Assembly (NCBI GenBank): GCA_963665495.1
Contig: OY762289.1
Span: 4,960,001 to 5,024,000, forward strand
Source of the DNA: G963665495 sp963665495
GTDB lineage: Bacteria > Desulfobacterota > Desulfovibrionia > Desulfovibrionales > Desulfovibrionaceae
Direction of reading: 5' to 3'
Length of the DNA: 64,000 nt
Shown here: positions 16,706 to 25,152 of the stretch, piece by piece
How the letters are laid out: each line of letters opens with the position of its first letter
How positions within the stretch are numbered: the first letter of the stretch is position 1
Translations under genes and position numbers: made by a program
The notes under the pieces: generated by a model
What the model saw: the letters and a program-made list of their open reading frames with translations, nothing else
The model's database searches: none
What the model was told of the DNA's origin: nothing

Positions 16706-17446
16706 ATGGAAGAGATGGAACTGGTGTACGGAAGAAAAGCGATATTGGATTATCTGCGCAGTTCGTCTGAACTGGTGGATCAGATTTACATTCAGAAGGA
16801 TCTGGCTCAAGGCGGATTACAGCGAGTTATGGAGGCGTGCAAAAAGGCCGGCGTACGGTATTCGCTGGCGCCCCGGCAGCGTCTGGACCAGATGGCCGAA
16901 GGCAACCATCAGGGCTGCGTGGCCAAACTATTCAGTCCTGGATTCGCTTCTCTTGATGCCTTGCTGGAGCTGACAAAGCAATCCGGATTTCCTTTGCTGC
17001 TGGCGCTGGATCAGGTGCAGGACCAGGGGAATGTGGGCACGCTGGCGCGTACGCTCTATGCCATGGGCGGCGCGGGAATTCTGTTGCCCAAGCATAACAG
17101 CGCGCAGCTCGGTCCCGGCGCCATGAAGGCATCCGCCGGGGTGCTGTCTTTTCTGCCGGTCGCCAAAGTAGCCAATCTTGGGCAGGCGCTGGTGGAAGCC
17201 AGAGACAAGGGGTTTACCGTATACGGTACGCGCCAAGGGGAAGACGCGGAAAGCATTTACAGTCTGCAACCGGATTTCCCGGCCGTCCTGGTGCTGGGCA
17301 ATGAAGATAAAGGCGTTCGTCCGGGCGTGCTCAAGCAATGCGACCATGAAGTCCGGATCCCGATGGTGGCCAAAGTCGATTCAGTGAACGTGGCCCAGGC
17401 CGGAGCCATAGCGCTTGGAATTTTCTACGGATATGTGCAGAAGTAG
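16706..17446 (+). CDS. rlmB: SpoU/TrmH-family RNA 2'-O-methyltransferase (RlmB-like)
   Basis: 246 residues. N-terminal substrate-binding domain (about 1-80, LVYGRKAILDYLRSS and EGNHQGCVA), then a SPOUT knot domain with LDQVQDQGNVGTLART near 93-108, LVLGNEDKGVRP near 198-209 and IPMVAKVDSVNVAQAGAIAL near 222-241, the three SpoU motifs. RlmB methylates the ribose of G2251 in 23S rRNA (E. coli numbering); a tRNA target (TrmH) is less likely given the N-terminal domain. Confidence 0.9.
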   Translation: MEEMELVYGRKAILDYLRSSSELVDQIYIQKDLAQGGLQRVMEACKKAGVRYSLAPRQRLDQMAEGNHQGCVAKLFSPGFASLDALLELTKQSGFPLLLALDQVQDQGNVGTLARTLYAMGGAGILLPKHNSAQLGPGAMKASAGVLSFLPVAKVANLGQALVEARDKGFTVYGTRQGEDAESIYSLQPDFPAVLVLGNEDKGVRPGVLKQCDHEVRIPMVAKVDSVNVAQAGAIALGIFYGYVQK

Positions 17447-17484
17447 GTCTGTTGAAGTCGAGACCGGACCATAAGGCGGACTGT

Positions 17485-18402
17485 TCAGGTCGATGAGTGC
17501 TCAACCCGGTTGCGACCCTTATTTTTGGCTTCGTAAAGTGCATTGTCCGCACGCTTGGTCATGGATTCCGGGCTGTCTCCAGGGACGTAGCTGCTGACGC
17601 CGAAACTGGCGGTGAGCTGTCTCTTGAAAGGGAACTCAATGGCTTCGATTTGTACGCGCAAATTATCCGCCAGAGTAACAGCGCCCTCGAGTTCGGTTTC
17701 CGGGCAGATGACGATGAATTCCTCGCCTCCCCAGCGTCCAACCGTATCGGTTTTGCGGATGGTTTCGGTGATCAGCCTTGCTATGGAAATCAGCGTGGCG
17801 TCTCCCACCTGATGACCGAACTGGTCATTGACGCATTTGAATTTATCTATGTCCAGCAGGATGATGGAAAATGTTCTGCCGCTGCGTGTAGACCGGTCGA
17901 GTTCCTTTTTGAAAATACGGTTGAGCTGTAAACGGTTAGGAATCCCGGTCAAGGTATCCGTGGTGGAAAGCCGCCCCAGTTCCTTGTTTTTGAGGGCTAG
18001 TTGGGCATGGGCTTCAGCCAGGCGGTTCTGCGTTTCCTTAAGCTCGGAAATGTTGACGAAAATAGAATATTTGACAACCCGTCCATCCGGCCAGGTCATG
18101 GCTCGTTCGTTGATCTGGTACCATTGATCGTCAATTTCATTGAACTGTTCGTAACTGAAGGTCTTTCCGTTGGGCCGCCTGTTTTCATCTACAAGCTCAT
18201 GCAACTTGCACATGGGGCAGGGAGCCTGCAGCTTGTAAATAGCTTTATAACAGCAAGTTTCCGTCGGTTCGCCGAAATGATCTTTAAAATAGCGGTTCGT
18301 AAAAATTATTTCATAGTTTTTGACGTCAACAACATAGATGCCAAAAGGAATCATGTTGAAATGACTTTCAAACAAGGTGTTTTCAATCATCAAAAGGTCC
18401 AT
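17485..18402 (-). CDS. Diguanylate cyclase with Cys-containing PAS sensor
   Basis: 305 residues, no membrane segment. A PAS-like domain (about 15-125) carries C50, C51, C62 and C65 in the pattern CCY(x9)PCPMC, then a coiled-coil linker (about 125-145) and a GGDEF domain. The active motif is GGEEF at 225-229; an RxxD inhibitory site (RKTD, 216-219) lies exactly five residues before it. So it should make c-di-GMP with product inhibition. The Cys cluster may bind a metal or sense redox state (inference). It shares this PAS with the histidine kinase immediately upstream, which lies 66 bases before it on the same strand. Confidence 0.88.
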   Translation of the reverse strand: MDLLMIENTLFESHFNMIPFGIYVVDVKNYEIIFTNRYFKDHFGEPTETCCYKAIYKLQAPCPMCKLHELVDENRRPNGKTFSYEQFNEIDDQWYQINERAMTWPDGRVVKYSIFVNISELKETQNRLAEAHAQLALKNKELGRLSTTDTLTGIPNRLQLNRIFKKELDRSTRSGRTFSIILLDIDKFKCVNDQFGHQVGDATLISIARLITETIRKTDTVGRWGGEEFIVICPETELEGAVTLADNLRVQIEAIEFPFKRQLTASFGVSSYVPGDSPESMTKRADNALYEAKNKGRNRVEHSST

Positions 18403-18468
18403 AGAAAAAATGTATCGTCCTAACGGAAGAAGGTAAAGCAGTTCTTTGGAAAAGTGCGGAAGTTTGAT

Positions 18469-19626
18469 TTAATCGGATGCCTTGGGGAAGGCCACACGCA
18501 GAGTTGTTTGACCGGGAGCGGAAGTATCCAGAGTGATCATGCCGCCGTGGGCTTTGGCAATCAGCATGGCGGAGTACGTGCCAAGGCCGGTGCCGCCGAT
18601 TTTGCCCGAGGTGATGTACTTATCAAAAAAATTGTGGCGGATAGCCACAGGCACTTCTCCCTGGTTGCTGATTTCAATCAAAACCATCTGCGGGTGTTCA
18701 GGCTGGTCCGAGGTTATTGAAAACAGGATCTCGCTTCTGGCAGGGGCGGCCTCCAGAGCATTGATGATCAGATTGGCAAAGAGCGAATAACAGAGAAGTT
18801 CTTCGCCAAGTATAAACACCTGGAAATCCGAGGGGGCTTCCAGACCGTTGGCTCTGTAGGTAATACGCAATGATTTTGAAGAGATTATCCGTCCCTGATC
18901 GAAAATAGCCTTGCGAATCAGCATGAAGATATCCATGGGAGCCGGAGCAAGGGCGTAACTTCCGCGTTCGAGTTTGTACAGATCCAGAGACTGGTTGATC
19001 ATTTTCAGCATGGTCAAGCCGGATTCGGAAATTTTGGCGATGACATCCTGAAGTTCGGGGGTCAGGTTGTAGTCGCAAAGCAGCAGCTCGGAAAGGCTGA
19101 TGACGGCTGTCAATGGCGATTTGAGGTCGTGGCGGGTAATACGTTCGACCTCTTCACGCAGCTTGATGTTTTCAGAAAGCAGCGAGTTCTGATTAACGAG
19201 TTCCTTGTTCTTCAAAGCCAGTTCGGCGTGGGCTTCGGCCAGTTTGTTCTGCGCCAGTTTCAGTTCGGAAATGTCCACGGCAATGGAATATTTCACTACC
19301 CGGCCGTCAGGCCAGCCAATGGCCTTTTCCTGAAATTGATACCAGCGGTCTTCGAGATCATGAAAGTTTTCAAAGATAACGGTTGATCCGTTGGGCTTTT
19401 TCTGCGCGTCTACGAGCTGGGGTATCTTGCAAAACAGGCAGGGAGCTTCCCGTTGATAAAGCGTCTGGTAGCAGGTCTGGCCGACGACATCTCCGAGCCT
19501 GTTGGTGATGACGCGGTTGGTAAAAATAATTTCATAGGTAGCGACATCGACAACATAAATATCGAAAGGAATGACGTCGAAATGCGCCTTCAGCAGGGTG
19601 ACTTCATAATGGGAGCTATTTTCCAT
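18469..19626 (-). CDS. PAS-domain sensor histidine kinase
   Basis: About 385 residues from the ATG at 19626; a GTG two codons earlier is possible and neither has a clear ribosome-binding site. The PAS domain (about 15-125) is near-identical in design to that of the neighbouring cyclase, with Cys in TCYQ and APCLFC. A coiled-coil linker is followed by the H-box RHDLKSP (His near 166), N-box LFANLIINALEAA, and the G-box GTGLGTYSAMLIAKAHGG. No membrane segment, so a cytoplasmic sensor. No receiver partner is adjacent. It probably responds to the same signal as the cyclase and passes it to a phosphorelay. Confidence 0.88.
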   Translation of the reverse strand: MENSSHYEVTLLKAHFDVIPFDIYVVDVATYEIIFTNRVITNRLGDVVGQTCYQTLYQREAPCLFCKIPQLVDAQKKPNGSTVIFENFHDLEDRWYQFQEKAIGWPDGRVVKYSIAVDISELKLAQNKLAEAHAELALKNKELVNQNSLLSENIKLREEVERITRHDLKSPLTAVISLSELLLCDYNLTPELQDVIAKISESGLTMLKMINQSLDLYKLERGSYALAPAPMDIFMLIRKAIFDQGRIISSKSLRITYRANGLEAPSDFQVFILGEELLCYSLFANLIINALEAAPARSEILFSITSDQPEHPQMVLIEISNQGEVPVAIRHNFFDKYITSGKIGGTGLGTYSAMLIAKAHGGMITLDTSAPGQTTLRVAFPKASD

Positions 19627-19993
19627 AACCACGTATAAAATGTACCTGTTTTGTCTTTTTAAAACAGTATATGAATCATAAAAAAAAATAACAAGGGGCT
19701 TCTAAAGATTGTGTTTTATGAATAGAAATAAAAAATTTTAAGAAAAAATGAATAAATACGTTATGTTAATACGTTAATCGTACAAGTGCATTACTGATAA
19801 TGCTGCTGGTTCAGATTAGCAGAGAAAAAGTGAGACGAGAAAAGGATGGGTAATCATCAAGTCCGGAGCGCGTACGAAGCATGGAGGATGTTGCCCCCGA
19901 AGACAGGGGCAGGAAACGTACGCGCTTTCTTCCCGCAGAAAAAAACAAGGCTCCCAGCGTTACCTGAGGATTCAAGAACGTCCCTGGTGCGCG
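19627..19993. other. 367-base intergenic region between the histidine kinase and fliQ
   Basis: AT-rich on the kinase side, GC-rich near fliQ. At 19867-19926 a nested inverted repeat has outer arms AGCGCGTACG and CGTACGCGCT and inner arms GCCCC and GGGGC. It lies downstream of fliQ (the last gene of the flagellar operon) and may be its transcript end, although there is no T run. The kinase promoter is expected near 19640-19700 but was not resolved. Confidence 0.4.
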
Positions 19994-20263
19994 TCACCTG
20001 ATGTAATTTGGTATATTCAGGAATAAATTCTCCGTAAAAGTCGTCATCTTGTCGAGAATCCATGGAAAAGAGATCAACAGCGCCAAAAAGATGGACACGA
20101 TTTTGGGGATGAAGGTCAAGGTCATTTCCTGGATCTGGGTGGCGGCTTGCAGGATGCTGATAAAAACGCCCACAGTCAGGCCGATACCCAGCATGGGCAA
20201 AGAGATGGACAGGGCAAGTTCGATGGATTGACGGGCAAAGCCGATTACGAATTCAGGTGTCAT
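19994..20263 (-). CDS. fliQ: Flagellar export apparatus protein FliQ
   Basis: 89 residues, the standard FliQ size, with two membrane segments (about 15-40 and 50-75). The opening MTPEFVIGFARQSIELALSIS and ...ATQIQEMTLTFIPKI are typical. It forms part of the FliPQR export gate in the inner membrane. It is the last gene of the fli/mot operon here; fliR is not in the window, so the usual fliPQR order is interrupted. Confidence 0.93.
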   Translation of the reverse strand: MTPEFVIGFARQSIELALSISLPMLGIGLTVGVFISILQAATQIQEMTLTFIPKIVSIFLALLISFPWILDKMTTFTENLFLNIPNYIR

Positions 20264-20292
20264 GGGGAGTTCCTCCGAAAAGAATTACAGGG

Positions 20293-21096
20293 TTAAACAA
20301 GGAAGCTGTTCACCAGCGAGCCTGTCAGCAGAGTCCAGCCGTCCACCATTACGAAAAGCAGGATTTTGAACGGCATGGAAACCATCACAGGAGGCAGCAT
20401 CATCATGCCCATGGCGAGCAGGATGCTGGCAACCACCATGTCCAGGATCAAAAACGGGATGTAGATCAAAAATCCAATGATAAACCCGGTTTTCAGCTCG
20501 CTGATGACATAAGCGGCAGCAAGCATAATGGTCGGGACTTCGGTTTGGTTGTTGGGGCGTTCCATCTTGGTGATGGAGTAGAATATGGAAAGGTCTTTTT
20601 CGCGCGTATGTTTGAAGAGAAAGGCCCGCAAAGGGTCTTCCGCTTTTTTCAGGGCTTCGTCGAATCCGATTTCCTCGTTAAGATAGGGCTGCAAAGCCGC
20701 CTCATTGATCTGTTTGCCCACGGGAAACATGATCACTACCGTCATAAAAATGGCAAGGCTGGCGAGGATCTGGTTGGGAGGGAGCTGTTGCGTCCCCAGA
20801 GCCTGGCGCAGAAAGTGGAAAACAATAATGATGCGCGTAAAGGATGTGACTGTTAAAATGATGGCCGGTGCAAGGGAGAGTACCGTGAGCATAAACAGGA
20901 TTTCAAGCAGCACCGAGACTTTTTCGGGCTCGGTAGTGCCGCCGGAAAGCTGCAGCTGTAAGTCGGGAAAGATAGAGGTGGCGCCCGCCGCATGCGCCAG
21001 TACAGGCGTCAAGAGAATGGCAAGGCTAAGTGGTGTCGCTACGAGAGCGCTCTTTTTCAAAAGTTTCTGAAAATTCAGTGTGTTCAGCAGGTTCAT
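20293..21096 (-). CDS. fliP: Flagellar export apparatus protein FliP
   Basis: 267 residues. A cleavable signal-like N-terminus ends near ...VLAHAAG, followed by four membrane segments. Recognisable are SLAPAIILTVTSFTRIIIVFHFLRQALGTQQLPPNQ and DMVVASILLAMGMMMLPP, the FliP signature regions. Five FliP copies form the core of the export gate. The annotated start overlaps fliO by 71 bases; no better start with a ribosome-binding site was found further in, so coupling with fliO is likely. Confidence 0.95.
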   Translation of the reverse strand: MNLLNTLNFQKLLKKSALVATPLSLAILLTPVLAHAAGATSIFPDLQLQLSGGTTEPEKVSVLLEILFMLTVLSLAPAIILTVTSFTRIIIVFHFLRQALGTQQLPPNQILASLAIFMTVVIMFPVGKQINEAALQPYLNEEIGFDEALKKAEDPLRAFLFKHTREKDLSIFYSITKMERPNNQTEVPTIMLAAAYVISELKTGFIIGFLIYIPFLILDMVVASILLAMGMMMLPPVMVSMPFKILLFVMVDGWTLLTGSLVNSFLV

Positions 21097-21544
21097 GGTC
21101 AGCTTCCACCTCAGTAAGGAGATTGATGTTAGTGTCGGTAACCCCTAACACGAGTCTCTTATTCAAGAAGCGGACCACAACAACGCTTTTTTTGGGACCA
21201 ATGGACAGCTGGGAGTCAATCTGCAGGTTGCCGCGCTTGAAACCGGGCAGTCCGGTCCTGGAACCAAAGCGCCTGAGCAGGAAAATGCCAACGGCCAGAG
21301 CGGCCAGAAGAAAAAAAATCACGCCCACGGCCTGAAAATAGGATCCCCAGCCGAAATCTGCGGCCTTGCCGTCCAGGGGCTGGGTGGTCAGGGCCTGGGT
21401 AGGTGCCGGTTGCGCGGCCTGACCATTTTGAACAGCCGTTGCGTTGGAAGAGGCCATGAGTGCATCCAGTACGGCCTTGCCGTCCACACTGCTGGGCGTG
21501 CCGGAGCTGTCCGTCACCAGGTTGTCTGCTAGTGAATTAGCCAA
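21026..21544 (-). CDS. fliO: Flagellar biosynthesis protein FliO
   Basis: 172 residues. A low-complexity N-terminus (Ala, Pro, Gln, Thr) leads to one membrane helix (about 74-91, FFLLAALAVGIFLLRRFG) and a small cytoplasmic domain with IDSQLSIGPKKSVVVVRFLNKRLVLGVT, the FliO consensus. FliO helps assemble the FliP ring. It overlaps fliN by eight bases upstream and fliP by 71 bases downstream. Confidence 0.88.
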   Translation of the reverse strand: MANSLADNLVTDSSGTPSSVDGKAVLDALMASSNATAVQNGQAAQPAPTQALTTQPLDGKAADFGWGSYFQAVGVIFFLLAALAVGIFLLRRFGSRTGLPGFKRGNLQIDSQLSIGPKKSVVVVRFLNKRLVLGVTDTNINLLTEVEADHEPAEHTEFSETFEKERSRSDTT

Positions 21545-22079
21545 GCTGTTTCACCCGTTCGATGGGACTGATGATATCGGTCAGCCGGACGCCGAATTTT
21601 TCATTGATGACTACTGCTTCACCTCGGGCTACCAGTTTGCCGTTGACGAAAATTTCTAAAGGTTCACCTGCAAGTTTGTTCAGCTCGATGACGGACCCCT
21701 GGCCTAGCTGCAGCAGTTCGTTGATAAGCAAACGCGTACGGCCCAGCTCTGCGGAGACGTCGAGAGGAATATCCAGAATGAAGTCCAGTTCGTGCTTGCC
21801 CTGATCCGGGCGCGGCGATTTGGCCTCTTCCGTGAGATCCTTGAACGTGGCTGTTTTGGCGGATTTGGAGAGCAGGTCGTTTTCTTTTTCCTTCTTGATG
21901 CTGCTCTCTTCGTCTTCGGCCAGCGCGCGCGCCCATTCGTCGGCCAGCGCGTCGTCGCCTCCGAGATCAGCGCCTCCGCCCACGTCATCCGTAAGATCAG
22001 CCGCTTCCTCTTCTTCCTGGTCTGCAAGAGCGGCAGCCCACTGTTCCGCTAAATCATCCTGATCTAGATCTTTTTCCAT
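21537..22079 (-). CDS. fliN: Flagellar motor switch protein FliN with duplicated acidic N-terminal motif
   Basis: 180 residues from the ATG at 22079, chosen because AAGG sits eight bases upstream; a GTG three codons earlier is not supported. The C-terminal SpoA domain (about 100-178) has LDFILDIPLDVSAELGRTR, LLQLGQGSVIEL and NEKFGVRLTDI, typical FliN. The N-terminal 65 residues are acidic and contain two copies of a motif: DDLAEQWAAALADQEE (8-23) and DDALADEWARALAEDEE (42-58). FliN forms the base of the C ring and docks the export ATPase complex. The repeat is likely a docking site for another protein (inference). Confidence 0.93.
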   Translation of the reverse strand: MEKDLDQDDLAEQWAAALADQEEEEAADLTDDVGGGADLGGDDALADEWARALAEDEESSIKKEKENDLLSKSAKTATFKDLTEEAKSPRPDQGKHELDFILDIPLDVSAELGRTRLLINELLQLGQGSVIELNKLAGEPLEIFVNGKLVARGEAVVINEKFGVRLTDIISPIERVKQLG

Positions 22080-22147
22080 AAAAGGCACCTTCGGATACGA
22101 TCCGTTTGCTGCTTAAAAATTGAAGAAGCACTCCTGCGCGTGCAGAC

Positions 22148-22223
22148 CGGCTGCAGCGGCAAGGTATCGGCTGCAGCAGGATCTTTTTACTGTTCCAGTA
22201 CTGGAATAGCGTTGCTGCAACGC
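22148..22223. repeat. Cluster of palindromes in the fliL-fliN gap
   Basis: Within the 195 bases between fliL and fliN are GCGTTGCTGCAACGC (22209-22223, perfect 7+1+7), TTCCAGTACTGGAA (22193-22206, perfect) and two direct copies of CGGCTGCAGC (22148-22157 and 22168-22177). In this otherwise compact operon such a gap is unusual. They could be RNA hairpins that process or attenuate the long transcript, or protein-binding sites for a secondary promoter of fliNOPQ. Confidence 0.5.
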
Positions 22224-22274
22224 AAAGGTACTTCCACAAGTTGTCTAAAAAGTACCATAGTTGCCGTAAAAACT

Positions 22275-22760
22275 CTACTGTATGACCATCTCCGTAAAAT
22301 AGACCTGTGAAATGTCGGGTTTACCAAGCACCAGATTCAGTTTTTTGACTATTTCCATTTTCAACAGCGTCTTGTTTTCCAGGGTGGCCAGATCCGCGTA
22401 TGTCTTGCTGGAAAGCAACAGAATTATCGCATCACGGACTTTGGGCATGTTTTTGTTCAACTCCTCAGCGGCCTCAGGGCTGATACATTCGACATCCAGA
22501 GTCATTTTCAAGTAACGCCGTCCCAGCGGATCCGCGAGATTGACCAGAAACGTCGGCAGCGTCACTATCTGATGTTCCCCCTGCGCAGCAGGCGCCTGTT
22601 CTCCGGCTTTTTCTTCCGCAGCCGGCTGTTCCTTCTGGTCCTCGGATCCGGAAAAGAACTTGAGGTAGGCGAAGTAACCGCCGCCACCCAGCAACAACAG
22701 GATTACAAGCAGCAGAATCCATTTCAGGGGTGATTTTTTTGGTTTTTCTTCGTCAGCCAC
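22275..22760 (-). CDS. fliL: Flagellar basal-body protein FliL
   Basis: 161 residues. Short cytoplasmic start, one membrane helix (about 13-31), an acidic Gln/Glu/Ala linker (40-60) and a periplasmic domain with VTLPTFLVNLADPLGRRYLKMTLDVE and VRDAIILLLSSKTYADL, matching FliL. FliL forms rings around the stator in the periplasm and stabilises torque units. It follows two MotB-type genes directly, in agreement with that role. Confidence 0.92.
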   Translation of the reverse strand: MADEEKPKKSPLKWILLLVILLLLGGGGYFAYLKFFSGSEDQKEQPAAEEKAGEQAPAAQGEHQIVTLPTFLVNLADPLGRRYLKMTLDVECISPEAAEELNKNMPKVRDAIILLLSSKTYADLATLENKTLLKMEIVKKLNLVLGKPDISQVYFTEMVIQ

Positions 22761-22783
22761 GGCTCAGCTCCTTGACGTTAGGG

Positions 22784-23515
22784 TTATCCTGAATAGCCGG
22801 CAAAAAAGGGCTTTGTTTTCAGATAGATTTCAATGCGCCTGTTCTTTGCGCGTCCTTCCGGCGTGGCATTGTCCGCCACTGGATCGTTGGGACCATAGCC
22901 GGAGGCGGAAAAACGAACCGGCTTGAACCCGCTTTGCAGAAAAAAATTCAACACCGACAGGGCCCTGTCCGCCGACAGGACATAGGGATCCATTTCGGAT
23001 CCTTCTCCACTATCCGTGTATCCGGATATATTAACATTCGCAATGGTTGCGCTCAAGACGTCAGACACCGCGGCGAGAATTTTCATGGCCGGGGGCGTCA
23101 GTTCGCTGGAATCGGGAGCGAACAAAAGCTTATCGTTCAGCACCAGGGCAACTCCCTCGGGACGTTGCAAAATGGAGAGGTTCTCGTCCAGGGTCGAACG
23201 GTTGATCTCTTGCGGTAAAATATCATCAGGAAAAAGCAGGTCCTTGATACGATCCTGTTTCAACAGCAGATCCACGGGGTTTTCCAGGAGTTCGACCAGC
23301 ATCCGGATCCGCGTGGGCACGCGGCCCGCACCGCGTTTGGACGTCATTCCGATATCGTTTTCCATCAGGTTGATCCTGGTCATGACGGATTTGTCCATGG
23401 AGGACATGCTCAGAATCAAGACGAAAAATGTCAGCAGCAGAGTCACCAGATCGGAAAACGTGACCAGCCATGCCGGATCCCCTTCGACTTTGACTTTTTC
23501 CTTTTTCCTGGGCAC
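22784..23515 (-). CDS. Second MotB-type (OmpA/MotB) stator protein
   Basis: 243 residues. The membrane helix region TFSDLVTLLLTFFVLILSMSS (about 19-39) keeps the ion-channel Asp (D22) of MotB. The C-terminal OmpA-like peptidoglycan-binding domain has LLFAPDSSELTPPA, ISGYTDS and RAKNRRIEIYL. It begins four bases after the first motB. It differs from the first by a shorter periplasmic linker. Two MotB proteins with one MotA in the same operon suggests a mixed or alternative stator. Confidence 0.9.
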   Translation of the reverse strand: MPRKKEKVKVEGDPAWLVTFSDLVTLLLTFFVLILSMSSMDKSVMTRINLMENDIGMTSKRGAGRVPTRIRMLVELLENPVDLLLKQDRIKDLLFPDDILPQEINRSTLDENLSILQRPEGVALVLNDKLLFAPDSSELTPPAMKILAAVSDVLSATIANVNISGYTDSGEGSEMDPYVLSADRALSVLNFFLQSGFKPVRFSASGYGPNDPVADNATPEGRAKNRRIEIYLKTKPFFAGYSG

Positions 23516-23518
23516 AGC

Positions 23519-24364
23519 CTATTCTCCCTTTTTATCCAGAACGGTATCCGGACGCGTCAGGTCGAATTTGAAGTCGTCGTAAGAAAAGGACTTGGCGGAT
23601 TCCTTCTCTCGCGGCCAGTTGAGCATTTCAATATATTTGACGTTTCTTTTATCCAGGACAAAATCCACCCGTCGGTTCAGGCGGCGGTTTTCAGGCGTGT
23701 TCCAGTCGTATTTCGGCCTGAAATTGCCAAATGCCTCTACCCGAAGCATTTCGGGAAGCATGCCGCGGCTCAGAAGGTATTCATATATGGACAAGGTACG
23801 GAACAGGGAGATTTTCCAGGAGTTGTCCAACTTTCTTTCCTGGCTGGATGTGGGAAGTGCCTCGAGATGCGTACCGTGCGCTTCGTCAAAGGAGATGGAA
23901 CTGTGCCCGGCGAGCAGCAGCGGGAATTGCAGCCGCAGCAGAATGGGCAGCATGGTGTCCACTATCTTTTTGCCTTCCGGACTCAGGTGGGTTTCGCCGG
24001 GTTTGAACAGAACCTGGTCGCTAATGGAGATGATGTCGACGTATTTGTTGGATTGAAAATCAAGATCTTTGTTGTATTCGTCCCAGAGACGGTTTTTGAG
24101 GACATCCAGGTCCTCCACGTCGTTCATGGGACCCGGTTCAATGGTCGTACGTTTGTCTTTGATGGTCCGCGAATCGTATCCGGCGTCGCCCATGCCGAAT
24201 GTTCCGATGATCGATCCCAGCACCACCAGTTTTCTGCGTTCGTCCAGATGCGACATGCTCACCAGCAGCACGAAAAAGGTCAGCATCAGGGTCATCATAT
24301 CAGAGAAGGTAATGAGCCAGGCTGCTCCTTCTTTTTTGACTTTTGGTTTATCACGCCTGGGCAT
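23519..24364 (-). CDS. motB: Flagellar motor stator protein MotB
   Basis: 281 residues. Same plan: cytoplasmic RRDKPKVKKEG start, TFSDMMTLMLTFFVLLVSMS helix with channel Asp (D22), a long linker, and an OmpA-like domain with LFKPGETHLSPEGKKI, LLAGHSS and NRRLNRRVDFVL. It anchors MotA to peptidoglycan. It starts five bases after motA. Coupling ion cannot be read with certainty from the sequence. Confidence 0.92.
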   Translation of the reverse strand: MPRRDKPKVKKEGAAWLITFSDMMTLMLTFFVLLVSMSHLDERRKLVVLGSIIGTFGMGDAGYDSRTIKDKRTTIEPGPMNDVEDLDVLKNRLWDEYNKDLDFQSNKYVDIISISDQVLFKPGETHLSPEGKKIVDTMLPILLRLQFPLLLAGHSSISFDEAHGTHLEALPTSSQERKLDNSWKISLFRTLSIYEYLLSRGMLPEMLRVEAFGNFRPKYDWNTPENRRLNRRVDFVLDKRNVKYIEMLNWPREKESAKSFSYDDFKFDLTRPDTVLDKKGE

Positions 24365-24369
24365 GACGT

Positions 24370-25134
24370 TTACCCTGAAGATTCCTTACGGCTTTTAGGA
24401 GCAACGAAGCTGGAGAGTTTTTCCTCGATGATCCGGGGGTTTTCTCCTTTGGAGATGGCCAGGATGCCTTCAAGGACCATTTCCATGAGCAGAATTTCTT
24501 CCTTGCTGCGTTCTTTCAGTTTGCCGGTAATGGGAATGAACACGAGGTTGGCCAGGATAGCGCCGTAAAAGGTCGTAATCAGAGCGACAGCCATGGAAGG
24601 ACCGATCGTACTGGGATCTTCCATGGTCTGCAGCATCATGATCAGACCGATAACGGTGCCGATCATGCCCATGGCCGGAGCAAAGGCGCCAAACGCGCTG
24701 AGTACTTCCTGCCCGGATTCGTGGCGGGATTCGCGATAGGAAATTTCGGTTTCCAGGATCTCCTGGATGGCCTGCGGTTCGAGTCCGTCCACGGTGAGCT
24801 GGAGCCCTTTGCGCATGTAGGGGTCGTCCAGTTCTTTGATGACCGGCTCCAGAGAAAGGATGCCTTCGCGGCGGGCTCTGTTGGCGTAACCCAGGAAACG
24901 TTCGATGATATCGTTGGGGGTGTCGAGACTGTGAAAAAAGGCTTTCTTGACGACGCCGACTACGCCCAGGACATGTCCGAGGGGAAAATTTACCAGGGTG
25001 GCGCCGATGGTTCCGCCGATAACGATCAGGGCGGACTGCACGTCAATGAAAATAAGCAGGTTGCCGCCCACGAGAATGGCCGCGGCAACAAGGCCGAATG
25101 AGAGTACGATACCTACTAGGGTTGCAATATCCAT
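24370..25134 (-). CDS. motA: Flagellar motor stator protein MotA
   Basis: 254 residues with four membrane segments. MDIATLVGIVLSFGLVAAAILVGG, GGTIGATLVNFP and the pore-lining APAMGMIGTVIGLIMMLQTM and ALITTFYGAILANLVFIPI are standard MotA/PomA features. The cytoplasmic loop carries RREGILSLE, close to the charged patch that contacts FliG. It starts 18 bases after yggS with AAGGA upstream, so the motility operon may be driven from a promoter further up. Confidence 0.93.
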   Translation of the reverse strand: MDIATLVGIVLSFGLVAAAILVGGNLLIFIDVQSALIVIGGTIGATLVNFPLGHVLGVVGVVKKAFFHSLDTPNDIIERFLGYANRARREGILSLEPVIKELDDPYMRKGLQLTVDGLEPQAIQEILETEISYRESRHESGQEVLSAFGAFAPAMGMIGTVIGLIMMLQTMEDPSTIGPSMAVALITTFYGAILANLVFIPITGKLKERSKEEILLMEMVLEGILAISKGENPRIIEEKLSSFVAPKSRKESSG

Positions 25135-25152
25135 CGCTGGCTGTCCTTAGGG

